From G963720475 sp963720475 (GTDB lineage: Bacteria; Actinomycetota; Thermoleophilia; Solirubrobacterales; Thermoleophilaceae): a stretch of 64,000 nt of DNA. The stretch covers positions 1,860,001 through 1,924,000 of the forward strand of contig OY970394.1 of the NCBI GenBank assembly GCA_963720475.1, given 5' to 3'. Both the position numbers and the translations under genes were made by a program. Shown here in pieces: positions 24,969-33,595 of this stretch. Within the stretch, counting starts at the first letter, position 1, and each line of letters opens with the position of its first letter. A model generated the notes under the pieces. That model was not told where the DNA came from. It did not search any database and saw nothing but the letters and a program-made list of their open reading frames with translations.

Positions 24969-25089
24969 CGGCGCGGCGCGCGGGTCCTGTCGCCGGTAAG
25001 CCTCTCCCCGCTCGCACAGCTTCGCGGCGAGAGCCTTCCCGGCGCCACCCGCGCGAGATTCGTCGCGGCGGGCCACTAGGTTCTCGGCC

Positions 25090-25650
25090 GTGAACGCGAT
25101 GGTGATCACGGGTCCTTCCGGAGTCGGCAAGGGGACGCTGATCCGTGCGCTGCGAGAGCGCGTGCCCGGGCTCGAGCTGTCGGTCTCGGCGACCACGCGG
25201 CGCCCACGTCCAGGCGAGGTAGCAGGGGTCGACTACCACTTCCTCTCCGACGCGGAGTTCAACGAACGCCTCGGGGCGGGCGACTTCATCGAGCACGCCA
25301 CCTACGCGGGCAACCGCTATGGAACGCTGCGCTCCGAGCTCGAGCGACCGGCCGAGCGCGGCCTGCTGCTGGAGATCGAGCTCCAGGGGGCGCGCCAGAT
25401 CCGCCAGGCGGTGCCGGAGGCCGTCCAGGTCTTCGTCGAGCCCCCCTCGCTCGACGCTTTGCGCGCGCGGTTGATCGGGCGCGGGTCGGATTCGCCGGAG
25501 CAGATCGAGGACCGGCTCGCGGTCGCCAGGGAGGAGATCGAGGCCCGCTCGGAGTTCGAGCACGTGATCGTGAACGACCGCCTCGAGCGGGCCGTGGAGG
25601 AACTCGTTGAGCTCGTCGGTACCATGGGGGGCGGAGCAGGCGCGTCCTGA
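25090..25650 (+). CDS. gmk: Guanylate kinase
   Basis: A 186-residue kinase making GDP from GMP. The P-loop GPSGVGKGT is near residues 8-16; SATTRRPRPGEVAGVDYHF binds GMP, followed by FIEHATYAGNRYGT, LEIELQGARQIR, and LIGRGSDSPEQIEDRL as the lid. Length is normal. GTG 25090 is seven bases after TAGGTT (25077-25082) without an SD, which suggests a leaderless transcript; ATG 25099 is an alternative. Placement between mihF and rpoZ matches actinobacterial gene order. Confidence 0.94.
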   Translation: MNAMVITGPSGVGKGTLIRALRERVPGLELSVSATTRRPRPGEVAGVDYHFLSDAEFNERLGAGDFIEHATYAGNRYGTLRSELERPAERGLLLEIELQGARQIRQAVPEAVQVFVEPPSLDALRARLIGRGSDSPEQIEDRLAVAREEIEARSEFEHVIVNDRLERAVEELVELVGTMGGGAGAS

Positions 25651-25698
25651 GGCCCTTCCGGGACCCCCGCGCCGCCCGCGACCGAAGGAGCTTTCCCC

Positions 25699-25932
25699 TT
25701 GATCAAGCCACGTCTGGACAATCTGCTCGAGCAAGTCGACTCCCATTACGCGTGCGTGCTCGTGGCCGCCAAGCGCGCTCGGCAGATCAACTCGTACTAC
25801 CACTCGCTCGGCGAGGGCACGTTCGATGAGCACCCGCCGCCGATGGTCGAGACCGAGTCCAAGAACTACCTCAAGATCTCGCTCGAGGAAATCGCCGCCA
25901 ACAAGCTCCAGTACCGCTACCGCAGCGACTAG
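25699..25932 (+). CDS. rpoZ: RNA polymerase omega subunit
   Basis: A 77-residue omega subunit that assists folding and assembly of the beta-prime subunit. The core AAKRARQINSYYHSLGEG is the conserved helix that clamps beta-prime, and ISLEEIAANKLQYRY is the usual C-terminal end. Start is TTG 25699, supported by GAAGGAG about seven bases upstream, a genuine SD unlike gmk. It sits 48 bases after gmk and just before coaBC, the common actinobacterial arrangement. Confidence 0.93.
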   Translation: MIKPRLDNLLEQVDSHYACVLVAAKRARQINSYYHSLGEGTFDEHPPPMVETESKNYLKISLEEIAANKLQYRYRSD

Positions 25933-25944
25933 GTAGCTGAAGCG

Positions 25945-27239
25945 ATGGCGCAGGATCCTGATCGGGGTCTCGGGCGGGATCGCCGCATACAAGGCGGTGG
26001 AGCTCGTCAGGCTGGCGACGAAGGGGGGCCACGCCGTCCGCGTCGTCCAGACGCCCGCGAGCCTGCAGTTCGTCGGGAAAGCGACCTTCGAGGGGATCAC
26101 CGGGGCACCCGTTCTCGTCGACGAGTTCGAGCCGGACCCCGCGCGCGGCGCGTTCCCTGGCGACGCCGCGCCTGACCACGACCCGATCTCCCACCTCGAG
26201 CTGGTCCGCCGCTGCGACGTGTACGTGATCGCGCCGGCGTCGGCGAACACGATCGCGAAGCTCGCCGCCGGGCTGGCGGACAACCTGCTCACTTCGGCCG
26301 CGCTCGCCCTCGGTGACCGCACCCCGCTGGTGATCGCGCCGGCGATGAACAACCGCGATGTACGCCCATCCCGCGACGCGCGCGAGCCTCGACACCCTCA
26401 CCGCCCGCGGCGTCCGGGTCGTCCCGCCGGAGACCGGCGCGCTCGCTTCGAAGGGGGAGTGGGGGACGGGGCGGCTGGCCGAGCCCGCGACGATCCTCTC
26501 CGCCGTCGAAGCCTCGCTGGCCGACGCGGCCGAGCCGGCCGACTTCACGCCGCACTCGCTCGACGGCCTGCGCGTGCTCGTGACCGCCGGCGGCACGCGC
26601 GAGCCGATCGACGCCGTGCGCTACGTCGGCAACCGCTCGTCGGGACGGATGGGGTTCGCGCTTGCCGACGAGGCAGCCCGCCGCGGCGCCGACGTGACCG
26701 TCGTCGCGGCCAACGTGTCGATTCCGCGCAGCGCGGGGATCGACTACGTGGACGTCGAGACGGCCGCCGAGCTCGAGCGCGAGACGGCTGCAGCCTTCGA
26801 GCGCTGCGACGTCCTGCTGATGGCGGCCGCGGTCGCCGACTTCCGACCGGCCGACCCCGAGGGCGCAAAGATCTCGAAGTCGGGCCGTGACGGGCTCGAT
26901 CTCCACTTGAAGCCCACCAATGACGTGCTCGCCGGGCTCGCAGCCCGCCGTTCCGAGGGGCAGACCGTGATCGGCTTCGCCGCCGAGCACGGGGAGGGGG
27001 CGCTCGAGCGGGCGCGTGGCAAGCTCGAGCGAAAGGGCCTCGACGCAGTAGTCCTCAACGACGTGTCCGACCCGGCGATCGGCTTCGACGCCGCCGACAA
27101 CGAAGTGACGATCGTCACCGCGGGCGGCGACGCCGACGTGCCGCGTGGGCCGAAGCCGGAGGTCGCTCGCGCGATCCTCGACCACGTCGAGCAGCTGCGC
27201 GGGGCGTCGCCGCGCGTGAAGGACAGCAGCGAGCGATGA
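25945..27239 (+). CDS. coaBC: Bifunctional phosphopantothenoylcysteine decarboxylase / synthetase (frameshifted)
   Basis: About 430 codons for two coenzyme A steps. The decarboxylase (CoaC) half has IGVSGGIAAYKAVELVR, YVIAPASANTIAKLAAGLADNLL and the substrate clamp PAMNNRMY. The synthetase (CoaB) half has VLVTAGGTREPIDAVRYVGN, RSSGRMG and AAVADFRP. The reading frame is broken near 25950 (between ATG 25945 and ILIGVSGG) and by an extra base near 26357, which splits PAMNNR from MYAHPAT. Motifs read across both breaks, pointing to sequencing error. The stop overlaps the following TPR gene. Confidence 0.9.
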
Positions 27240-27628
27240 GCGCCGGGCGAGATCCGCTCGAGGAGCGCGCGGAGCGCGTCTACGACTGCTACCGGCGCGG
27301 CACCGACCTGCTCGAGTCGGGCGATTACAGCGCGGCCGTGATCCCGCTCGAGAGTGCGCGCCGCCTCGAGCCTGACAAGAGCTCGATCCGCGAGGCGCTC
27401 GGGCGGGCGTACTTCCGCGCCGGTCGCTATGCCGAGGCGCGCGTCGAGTTCGCGGCTGTCGTCGAGCGCTACCCGGTCAACGACTTCGCCCACTTCTGCC
27501 TCGGACGGGCGCTCGAGAAGACCGGCCGGCGCGCCGAGGCCCGCCGGCACCTCGCGCTCGCGGCCTGCCTGCGGCCGGATCGCGCGGACTACCGCCTCTA
27601 CCGCGACCGGGCTCGCTCCGCGGCGTAG
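27236..27628 (+). CDS. TPR-repeat protein
   Basis: A 130-residue protein with three tetratricopeptide-like repeats: CYRRGTDLLESGDYSAAVIP, then LGRAYFRAGRYAEARVEFAAV, and LGRALEKTGRRAEARRHLALA. Each shows the small/large residue spacing of paired helices. It is likely a soluble scaffold with no catalytic motif. It overlaps coaBC by four bases on the same strand. Its partner is not evident, and its stop converges on the YbjN-like gene. Confidence 0.75.
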   Translation: MSAGRDPLEERAERVYDCYRRGTDLLESGDYSAAVIPLESARRLEPDKSSIREALGRAYFRAGRYAEARVEFAAVVERYPVNDFAHFCLGRALEKTGRRAEARRHLALAACLRPDRADYRLYRDRARSAA

Positions 27629-27632
27629 GCGG

Positions 27633-28022
27633 CTAAGTGCCGGTCACCTCCTCCGCGTAGCGCCGCGCCGCCAGCGCACCCTCGACGACGAGGCCGAGCA
27701 GCCGGTCCACCGCTTGCTCGTCGAGGCCGGCCACCGCAACGTCGGCGTGCACCCAGATGTCGCCGGAGCGCGTGCAGGCGAAGCGGATCAAGCGCGTCTG
27801 GCGGTTCCAGTGGAGCAAGAGCGACGGATCGAGCCGCTCGTCCGCAGGTGTGACGAAGGCCTGCGCGCGCAGGAGCTCGTCGGCGATCCTCAACCCGACA
27901 TCGAGCGGCCAGCCACCCGCGGCCTCCGCCGCGACGGAGACTCCCCACTCGGCGTGGGCCAGCCGGCGCGTCTCGCCCTCCAGCCCGGTCACGTAGGCGT
28001 TGACGACGTCGACGGCGGCCAT
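27633..28022 (-). CDS. YbjN-like domain protein, function unknown
   Basis: A 129-residue reverse-strand gene starting at ATG 28022. LLLHWNRQTRLIRFACTR and GDIWVHADVAVAGLDEQAVD resemble the beta-sheet core of YbjN/type-III-chaperone-like proteins in actinobacteria, whose role is unclear. It is convergent with the TPR gene and divergent from dtd, with 30 bases between the starts. Antisense open frames continue upstream, but the start chosen avoids overlapping dtd. Assignment is moderate. Confidence 0.58.
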   Translation of the reverse strand: MAAVDVVNAYVTGLEGETRRLAHAEWGVSVAAEAAGGWPLDVGLRIADELLRAQAFVTPADERLDPSLLLHWNRQTRLIRFACTRSGDIWVHADVAVAGLDEQAVDRLLGLVVEGALAARRYAEEVTGT

Positions 28023-28052
28023 CGCCCGCAGAACTCTAGGTACGTTTGCCCG

Positions 28053-28475
28053 ATGAGGGCGCTTGTGCAGCGCGTCGGGTCCGCCAGCGTCACCGTCGAA
28101 GGCGAGCGCATCGCCGCGATCGGGCCCGGCATGCTCGTCCTGCTCGGGGTCAAGGAGGGGGATGGCGAGGAGGAGGCCGACCGCATTGCGCGCAAGATCG
28201 CCGCGCTGCGGATCTTCGACGACGAGGACGGGCGGATGAACCTCTCGGTCGAGCAGACCGGCGGCGAGATCCTCTGCGTCAGCCAGTTCACGCTGTACGG
28301 CGACGTCCGCCGCGGGAACCGCCCGAGCTGGGTCGACGCCGCGCCTCCTGAGCACGCCGAGCCGCTCTACGAGCGGGTGCGGGCGGAGCTCGGTGCGCAG
28401 GGCGGCCGCTTCGGCGCGCGGATGTCGGTCGAGCTGACGAACGAGGGCCCGGTCACGCTGTTGGTCGAGGCCTGA
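28053..28475 (+). CDS. dtd: D-aminoacyl-tRNA deacylase
   Basis: A 140-residue DTD1-type enzyme that removes D-amino acids from tRNA. MRALVQRVGSASVTVEGE at the start, ILCVSQFTLYGDVRRGNRPSW with the catalytic SQFTL, and the cross-subunit MSVELTNEGPVTLLVE with the Gly-Pro (NxGPVT) motif are all intact. The length is usual. ATG 28053 follows TACGTT (28041-28046) by six bases, with no SD, consistent with a leaderless mRNA. Confidence 0.94.
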   Translation: MRALVQRVGSASVTVEGERIAAIGPGMLVLLGVKEGDGEEEADRIARKIAALRIFDDEDGRMNLSVEQTGGEILCVSQFTLYGDVRRGNRPSWVDAAPPEHAEPLYERVRAELGAQGGRFGARMSVELTNEGPVTLLVEA

Positions 28476-28503
28476 CACCCCGCTGAGCGTCCGTGTGTAG
28501 GCG

Positions 28504-28533
28504 TTGAAGGCGCCACCCAGGTGGGTCTATACT
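28504..28533 (+). promoter_or_regulatory. Promoter for the rimP-nusA-infB operon
   Basis: TTGAAG (28504-28509) and TATACT (28528-28533) are separated by 18 bases, one of the best primary-sigma-factor matches in the window (4/6 and 5/6). Transcription should begin near 28540, giving a leader of about 88 bases before rimP. It lies just after dtd, so the large downstream operon is independently transcribed. Confidence 0.65.
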
Positions 28534-28552
28534 CGACACCGGAACTTTCATC

Positions 28553-28599
28553 TGCGGCCCGGGCCGCACCTGAAGGTGGGCGCAAGCCCGCCTTTTTTT
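28553..28599 (+). terminator. Intrinsic terminator / attenuator in the rimP-nusA leader
   Basis: GGTGGGC (28575-28581), loop GCAA and GCCCGCC (28586-28592) form a 7-bp stem followed by seven T (28593-28599), a textbook Rho-independent terminator placed between promoter and rimP. Competing pairings are visible: CACCT (28567-28571) with AGGTG (28574-28578) uses the terminator's 5' arm. A perfect 16-base palindrome (28553-28568) could pair with CGGCCCGGG (28600-28608) beyond the U-tract. This looks like an attenuator. A rimP-leader attenuator is known in alphaproteobacteria; relatedness here is not claimed. Confidence 0.8.
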
Positions 28600-28627
28600 C
28601 GGCCCGGGGGAGACATAGAGACAAAAC

Positions 28628-29050
28628 GTGCAAGCCCTTCAGACCGACATCGAGCAGCGCCTCGCGGCCACCGAGCCGGAGATCGAAGTGCTGCTCGTCG
28701 AGCAGGCGTCGGCGAATGGTCTGCGGCTCGTGATCGACCACCCGGACGGGGTCAGCCTCGCTCTCTGCGAGCGCGTGACGCGCGCGCTCGACGACCTTCT
28801 TGGCAGCTACGCCCTCGAGGTCTCCTCGCCGGGGCCGCACCGCCCGCTGACGAAGCCCGACCACTACCGCCGCTTCCTCGGACGCCGCGCGCGTGTGCGC
28901 ACGCGCGAGCCGCGCGAGGGGCACCGCAGCTTCACCGGAGAGCTCGTATCCGCTTCGGAGGCCGAGGTGACCGTCGCCGCGGGCGACGGCACGGTCTCGA
29001 TCCCGTACGCGGAGATCAAGCGCGGCAACCTCATCGAAGAGGAGGCCTAG
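28628..29050 (+). CDS. rimP: Ribosome maturation factor RimP
   Basis: A 140-residue protein assisting 30S assembly. The N-terminal alpha/beta domain has EIEVLLVEQASANGLRLVID and SLALCERVTRALDDLL, and YALEVSSPGPHRPLTKPDHY is the diagnostic RimP segment. The C-terminal SH3-like barrel includes FTGELVSASEAEVTV and YAEIKRGNL. GTG 28628 follows the leader described above. nusA begins two bases after its stop. Confidence 0.92.
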   Translation: MQALQTDIEQRLAATEPEIEVLLVEQASANGLRLVIDHPDGVSLALCERVTRALDDLLGSYALEVSSPGPHRPLTKPDHYRRFLGRRARVRTREPREGHRSFTGELVSASEAEVTVAAGDGTVSIPYAEIKRGNLIEEEA

Positions 29051-29052
29051 CG

Positions 29053-30675
29053 GTGTCGAAGGAGATCGTTGAGGCCGTCCAGGTCCTGGAGCAGGAGAAG
29101 GGGATCTCCTCCGAGCGTCTGATGGAGGCGCTCGAGGACGCGCTTCTGTCCGCGTACAAGAAGCAGCCCGGCGCCGCCCGCTACGCCCGCGTCGACATGG
29201 AGCGCGCAAGCGGCGACTTCAAGGTCTTCGAGCTTCTGATCCCCGCCGAGCTGGAGGAGAAGCTGCTGCTCGAGCCCGACGAGGAGGAGGAGCCGGCGAT
29301 CGATCCCGAGACCGGCGAGCCGCGCGAGCCCGACGAGCCCGAGCTCGACCCCGAGAAGGTCGCTCAGTACAAGGACCAGATCGGCGAGCGCGACGTGACG
29401 CCCGAGAACTTCGGCCGGATCGCCGCCCAGACCGCGAAGCAGGTGATCCTCCAGCGGATCCGCGAGGCCGAGCGCGACATGATGTTCGACGAGTACCAGG
29501 ACCGCGTCGGCGAGCTGATCACCGGGCTAGTCCAACAGACCGATTCGCGCTACACGCTCGTCCAGCTGCGCGAGCGCGTCGAGGCGCTGCTGCCGAAATC
29601 AGAGCAGGTGCAGGGCGAGCGCTACGACCACGGCGCGCGTCTGAAGGCGATCATCACCGAGGTCTCGGCCCAGGCGAAGGGCCCGAGCATCATCGTCTCG
29701 CGCCGCTCGCCCGAGTTGATCCGCAAGCTGTTCGAGCTCGAGGTCCCGGAGATCGCAAGCGGAATGGTCGAGATCGAGGGGGTCGCGCGCGAGCCGGGCT
29801 ACCGCTCGAAGATCGCGGTCGTCTCGCACGCCCAGGGAGTGGACCCGGTCGGCGCCTGTGTCGGCCCGCGCGGCTCGCGCGTGCGAATGGTCGTCTCCGA
29901 GCTGCGCGGCGAGAAGATCGACATCATCCCCTTCAACGACGAGCCGGCCCGTTTCGTCGCCAAGGCGCTCTCGCCCGCCCGCGTGCGCGAGGTGCTCGTG
30001 GACGACGAGAGCAAGCAGGCGACGGTGATCGTCCCGGACGACCAGCTCTCACTGGCGATCGGCAAGGAGGGCCAGAACGCTCGCCTGGCGGCGCGCCTGA
30101 CCGGCTGGCGGGTGGACATCCGCTCCGAGACGGATTTCGCCGAGGAGGAGTCCGAGATGGGCTTCGAGGACGAGGACGTCGCGGGCCGCTGCGCGGCGAT
30201 CATGTCGAACGGGCGCCGCTGCCCGAACGCCCCGCTGCCCAGCTCGCGCTACTGCGGTCTGCCGGCGCACCAGGAGCTCGAGGGCCAGGAGGGCGACGAG
30301 CTCGCGCCCGAGGACGACGCCGAGGCTGCCCCGGAGGAACCGGCTGAGGAGATCGCCGCCGAGGTCGAGGAGGAGTTGCCCGCGGAGGAGGCGGCGGAAG
30401 CGGACGCCGAGGAGCCGCTCGAGGATGAGCCGACGCAGGAGCCCGAGCCAGTCCAGGTGCCCGAGCCAGCCCAGGAGCCCGCCGAGGATGATCGGGCCGA
30501 GGAGCCGGAGCCCGTCGCCGCGACCGAGGAGCCCGTCGAGGAGCCCGAACCCGCGGAGGAGCCGGCGGAGGCTGAAGCACCCGCGGTCGAGCTCGAGCCA
30601 GAACCCGACGCCAAGCCTGAGGTAGAGGCGAGCGCACAGCCGGACGCCGAGCCTGAGGCCGAGGCTCAGGCGTAG
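29053..30675 (+). CDS. nusA: Transcription termination/antitermination factor NusA with C-terminal zinc finger and acidic tail
   Basis: A 540-residue NusA that binds RNA polymerase and nascent RNA, tuning pausing and termination. The N-terminal RNAP-binding domain begins VSKEIVEAVQVLEQEKGI. An S1 domain lies near residues 150-210, KH1 has VGPRGSRVRMVVSELRGEKI, and KH2 has LAIGKEGQNARLAARLTGWR. Beyond KH2 is C380-x9-C390-x10-C401-x4-H406, a compact zinc-finger candidate, then about 130 residues rich in Glu/Pro/Ala. The open frame extends upstream, but GTG 29053 follows rimP by two bases and gives the proper N-terminus. YlxR, usual after nusA, is missing. Confidence 0.94.
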   Translation: MSKEIVEAVQVLEQEKGISSERLMEALEDALLSAYKKQPGAARYARVDMERASGDFKVFELLIPAELEEKLLLEPDEEEEPAIDPETGEPREPDEPELDPEKVAQYKDQIGERDVTPENFGRIAAQTAKQVILQRIREAERDMMFDEYQDRVGELITGLVQQTDSRYTLVQLRERVEALLPKSEQVQGERYDHGARLKAIITEVSAQAKGPSIIVSRRSPELIRKLFELEVPEIASGMVEIEGVAREPGYRSKIAVVSHAQGVDPVGACVGPRGSRVRMVVSELRGEKIDIIPFNDEPARFVAKALSPARVREVLVDDESKQATVIVPDDQLSLAIGKEGQNARLAARLTGWRVDIRSETDFAEEESEMGFEDEDVAGRCAAIMSNGRRCPNAPLPSSRYCGLPAHQELEGQEGDELAPEDDAEAAPEEPAEEIAAEVEEELPAEEAAEADAEEPLEDEPTQEPEPVQVPEPAQEPAEDDRAEEPEPVAATEEPVEEPEPAEEPAEAEAPAVELEPEPDAKPEVEASAQPDAEPEAEAQA

Positions 30676-30682
30676 CGCGCCC

Positions 30683-32938
30683 GTGGCCAAGAAGCGCGTT
30701 CACGAGATCGCGAAGGAGCGCGGCATCTCCAGCAAGGAGGCGCTGGCGCAGCTTCAGGCTGCGGGCCTCGAGGTCACCGCCGCCGCCTCGAGCGTCGAGG
30801 AGGCCGATGCCGAGCGCGCCTTCGCCGCCGACGGCGCCCCCGCGAAGGCCGACAAGCCGAAGGCAAAGAAGGCTTCGGCCAAACCCAAGGCCAAGGCCGA
30901 CGCAAAGGCAGAGCCGAAGGCGAAGCCTGAAGCCGCCAAGGCCGAGGAGGCCCAGGCGAAACCCGACTCCGCGGCCAAGCGCCCGGTCCGCCGCGAGAGC
31001 AGCCCCTCGACCGCCGGCGGGCGTCGCCGGCGCGTCGTGATCGACTCCCAGGCGGCACGTCGCCCACAGGGCCCCCCGCCGCCCCAGCAGGCACCGCGCC
31101 GGCGCGGGCGCAGGCGCCGCACGCCGTGGGTCGAGCCCGACCTCGACGCTCCAAAGCCCGAGCCGAAGGAGCCCGAAGCAACCCAGTTGAACTCCGGCGC
31201 CACGGTCAAGGAGGTCGCCGAGTCGCTCGACCTCGCGACATCCGAGGTGATCAAGAAGCTGATGGAGCTCGGCGAGATGGCGACGCTGACGCAGACCCTG
31301 CCCGACGAGGCGATCCAGGTGCTCGCCGACGAGTTCGACAAGAAGGTCGAGATCGTCCATGCGGCCGACGAGGTCGAGGCCGAGGAGCCGGACTTCGATG
31401 ACGCCGAGGCTGACCTGGCCAACCGTCCGCCGGTCGTGACGGTCATGGGCCACGTCGACCACGGCAAGACGTCGCTGCTCGATGCGATCCGCGAGGAGGA
31501 GGTCGTCGCGGGCGAGGCCGGTGGGATCACCCAGCACATCGGCGCGTACCAGGTCCGCCACGACGGGCACCCGATCACCTTCCTCGACACCCCGGGCCAC
31601 CAGGCGTTCACGGCGATGCGCGCTCGCGGCGCGAAGGTCACCGACATCGCGGTGATCGTCGTCGCGGCCGACGACGGCGTCATGCCCCAGACCGTCGAGG
31701 CGATCGATCACGCGAAGGCCGCGGAGGTGCCGATCATGATCGCCGTCAACAAGATCGACAAGGAGGGCGCCGACCCGAACCGCGTCCGCGGCGAGCTCGC
31801 CGAGCAGCAGCTGACGCCGGCGGATTGGGGTGGCGACACGGAGTTCGTCGACGTCTCCGCGAAGGCGAAGCAGAACCTCGGCGACCTGCTCGACACGATT
31901 GTCACGCTCGCCGAGATCGAGGAGCTGAAGGCCAACCCGAGCGCCGAGGCGTCGGGCACGGTGATCGAGTCCAAGCTGGACCCCGGCCGCGGCCCGGTCG
32001 TCTCGATCCTGATCCAGCGGGGGACGCTCAGAGTCGGCGACGCGCTCGTCGCCGGCGCTCACTGGGGCAAGGTGCGCGCGATGCACGACTATCGCGGCGG
32101 GCAGGTCAAGGAGGCGCTCCCCGGAGAACCCGTTGAAGTGCTCGGCTTCGACGGCGTACCCGAAGCCGGCGAGCGGGTCCAAGTGGTCAAGAATGAGCGC
32201 AAGGCACGCGAGCTCGCCGGCGACCGCGCCAACCGCTTGAAGACCGAGGCGATCGCGCGCCGGGGGAGCCGCAAGGTCTCACTCGACGAGGTCTTCGCAC
32301 GCGCGGAGGAGGGCAAGCTCAAGGAGCTCAACCTGGTCGTCAAGGCCGACGTCGCCGGCTCCCTCGAGGCGATTGAAGACGAGACCGCAAAACTCCCGCA
32401 GGAGCGCGTACGGGTGCAAGTGATCCACGACGGCGTCGGCGGGATCAACGAGTCGGACGTGATGCTCGCGGCCGCGTCGAACGCGGTGATAATCGGCTTC
32501 AACGTCCGCCCGGTGCAGGACGCCCGCCAGGTCGCCGAGCGTGAAGGCGTCGAGATCCGGACCTACTCGGTCATCTACAAGGCGATCGACGAGCTCCGAT
32601 CGGCGATGGAGGGCCTGCTCGAAGCCATCGATGTCGAGACTACCGTCGGCCAGGCCGAGGTCAAGCAGACATTCAAGGCGTCGAAGGTCGGCCGGATCGC
32701 CGGTTGCCTCGTCACAGAGGGCAAGATCACCCGGGGCGGTACGACGCGCCTGATCCGCAACGGCACCGTCGTCTGGGACGGCCGCATCGGCTCGCTGCGG
32801 CGCTTCCAGGACGACGCGAAGGAGGTCGAGGCGGGGCTCGAATGCGGCATCGTCCTCGAGGGCTTCGCGGACGTGAAGGAGGACGACGTCATCGAGGCGT
32901 ACGAGACCAAACAGGTGGAGCAAGAGCTCGAGGGCTAA
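30683..32938 (+). CDS. infB: Translation initiation factor IF-2
   Basis: A 751-residue GTPase that places initiator tRNA on the ribosome. The N-terminus has KKRVHEIAKERGISSKEALA, then a Lys/Ala/Pro-rich linker (about residues 50-165) and a second small domain (TVKEVAESLDLATSEVIKKL). G motifs are GHVDHGKTS (about 256-264), DTPGH and NKIDKEG. Domains II-IV follow, with the C-terminal VGRIAGCLVTEGKITRGG typical of domain IV. GTG 30683 lies seven bases after nusA; the stop overlaps the DUF503 ATG. Confidence 0.96.
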   Translation: MAKKRVHEIAKERGISSKEALAQLQAAGLEVTAAASSVEEADAERAFAADGAPAKADKPKAKKASAKPKAKADAKAEPKAKPEAAKAEEAQAKPDSAAKRPVRRESSPSTAGGRRRRVVIDSQAARRPQGPPPPQQAPRRRGRRRRTPWVEPDLDAPKPEPKEPEATQLNSGATVKEVAESLDLATSEVIKKLMELGEMATLTQTLPDEAIQVLADEFDKKVEIVHAADEVEAEEPDFDDAEADLANRPPVVTVMGHVDHGKTSLLDAIREEEVVAGEAGGITQHIGAYQVRHDGHPITFLDTPGHQAFTAMRARGAKVTDIAVIVVAADDGVMPQTVEAIDHAKAAEVPIMIAVNKIDKEGADPNRVRGELAEQQLTPADWGGDTEFVDVSAKAKQNLGDLLDTIVTLAEIEELKANPSAEASGTVIESKLDPGRGPVVSILIQRGTLRVGDALVAGAHWGKVRAMHDYRGGQVKEALPGEPVEVLGFDGVPEAGERVQVVKNERKARELAGDRANRLKTEAIARRGSRKVSLDEVFARAEEGKLKELNLVVKADVAGSLEAIEDETAKLPQERVRVQVIHDGVGGINESDVMLAAASNAVIIGFNVRPVQDARQVAEREGVEIRTYSVIYKAIDELRSAMEGLLEAIDVETTVGQAEVKQTFKASKVGRIAGCLVTEGKITRGGTTRLIRNGTVVWDGRIGSLRRFQDDAKEVEAGLECGIVLEGFADVKEDDVIEAYETKQVEQELEG

Positions 32939-33237
32939 TGGCCTTCGTCTGCTTGATCCAGATTCACCTCACCTTTCCCGAGAACGGCAGCCTCAAGGGC
33001 AAGCGCAAAGACGTCTCCTCGCTGAAGGAGCAGCTGCGCGGCCGCTTTGGCGCCAGCGTTGCCGAGACCGACCACCACGACCTCTGGCAACGGGCAACGC
33101 TCTCGGCGGCACTCGTCGGCGGCGAGGCTCGCACGGTCGACGATGCCGCCGGAAAGCTCGTCCGCTTCGTCGAGTCGCGTTTCCCGGACGAGGTCTGGGT
33201 CGAGCGGGCCATCCGTTCGACCGAGGAGATTCTCTAG
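32938..33237 (+). CDS. DUF503 family protein
   Basis: A 99-residue protein of the small DUF503 family found between infB and rbfA in many Gram-positive bacteria. The core CLIQIHLTFPENGSLKGKRK and LKEQLRGRFGASVAETDHHD is characteristic of the family, which has a ferredoxin-like fold; its biological role is not established. ATG 32938 overlaps infB's TAA by one base and rbfA begins one base after its stop, so it is co-expressed with ribosome biogenesis genes. Confidence 0.87.
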   Translation: MAFVCLIQIHLTFPENGSLKGKRKDVSSLKEQLRGRFGASVAETDHHDLWQRATLSAALVGGEARTVDDAAGKLVRFVESRFPDEVWVERAIRSTEEIL

Positions 33238-33238
33238 G

Positions 33239-33595
33239 ATGCCTACGGAGAGGATGCGCCGGGTCAACGAGGCGGTCCGCGAGGTCCTCTCGGCTCGCCT
33301 CGGGGCAGGATTGAAGGACCCTCGCATCGGTTTCGTGACCGTCACTTCCGTCGACACCAGCCCGGATCTGCGCCACGCGCGCGTCTTCGTCAGCGTGCTG
33401 GGCGACGAGTCCGAGCGCGAGCGCACGCTCGCCGGCCTGCAGGCGGCGCACGGCCACCTCCAGTCGAGCATCGGCTCGGAGCTCCGTCTCAAGCGCACTC
33501 CCGTGCTCGAGTTCGTCTACGACGACACGATCGATCGGGCGGCGCGGATCTCGGAGCTACTCGACGAGGGTCCCGGCGGCGGGGAGGAGCGATGA
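33239..33595 (+). CDS. rbfA: Ribosome-binding factor A
   Basis: A 118-residue KH-like protein needed for late 16S rRNA 5'-end maturation. MRRVNEAVREVLSARLGAGLKDPRIGF is represented by helix RRVNEAVREVLSARL and DPRIGFVTVTSVDTSPDL, then ARVFVSVLGDE and LRLKRTPVLEFVYDDTID, all canonical. ATG 33239 is one base after the DUF503 stop and the gene overlaps the DHH phosphoesterase by four bases. Confidence 0.93.
   Translation: MPTERMRRVNEAVREVLSARLGAGLKDPRIGFVTVTSVDTSPDLRHARVFVSVLGDESERERTLAGLQAAHGHLQSSIGSELRLKRTPVLEFVYDDTIDRAARISELLDEGPGGGEER

Noticed and set aside
30300..30670. Tandem DNA repeats in the nusA 3' end
   Set aside because: It is codon-level low complexity for Glu/Pro/Ala, not exact repeat units.
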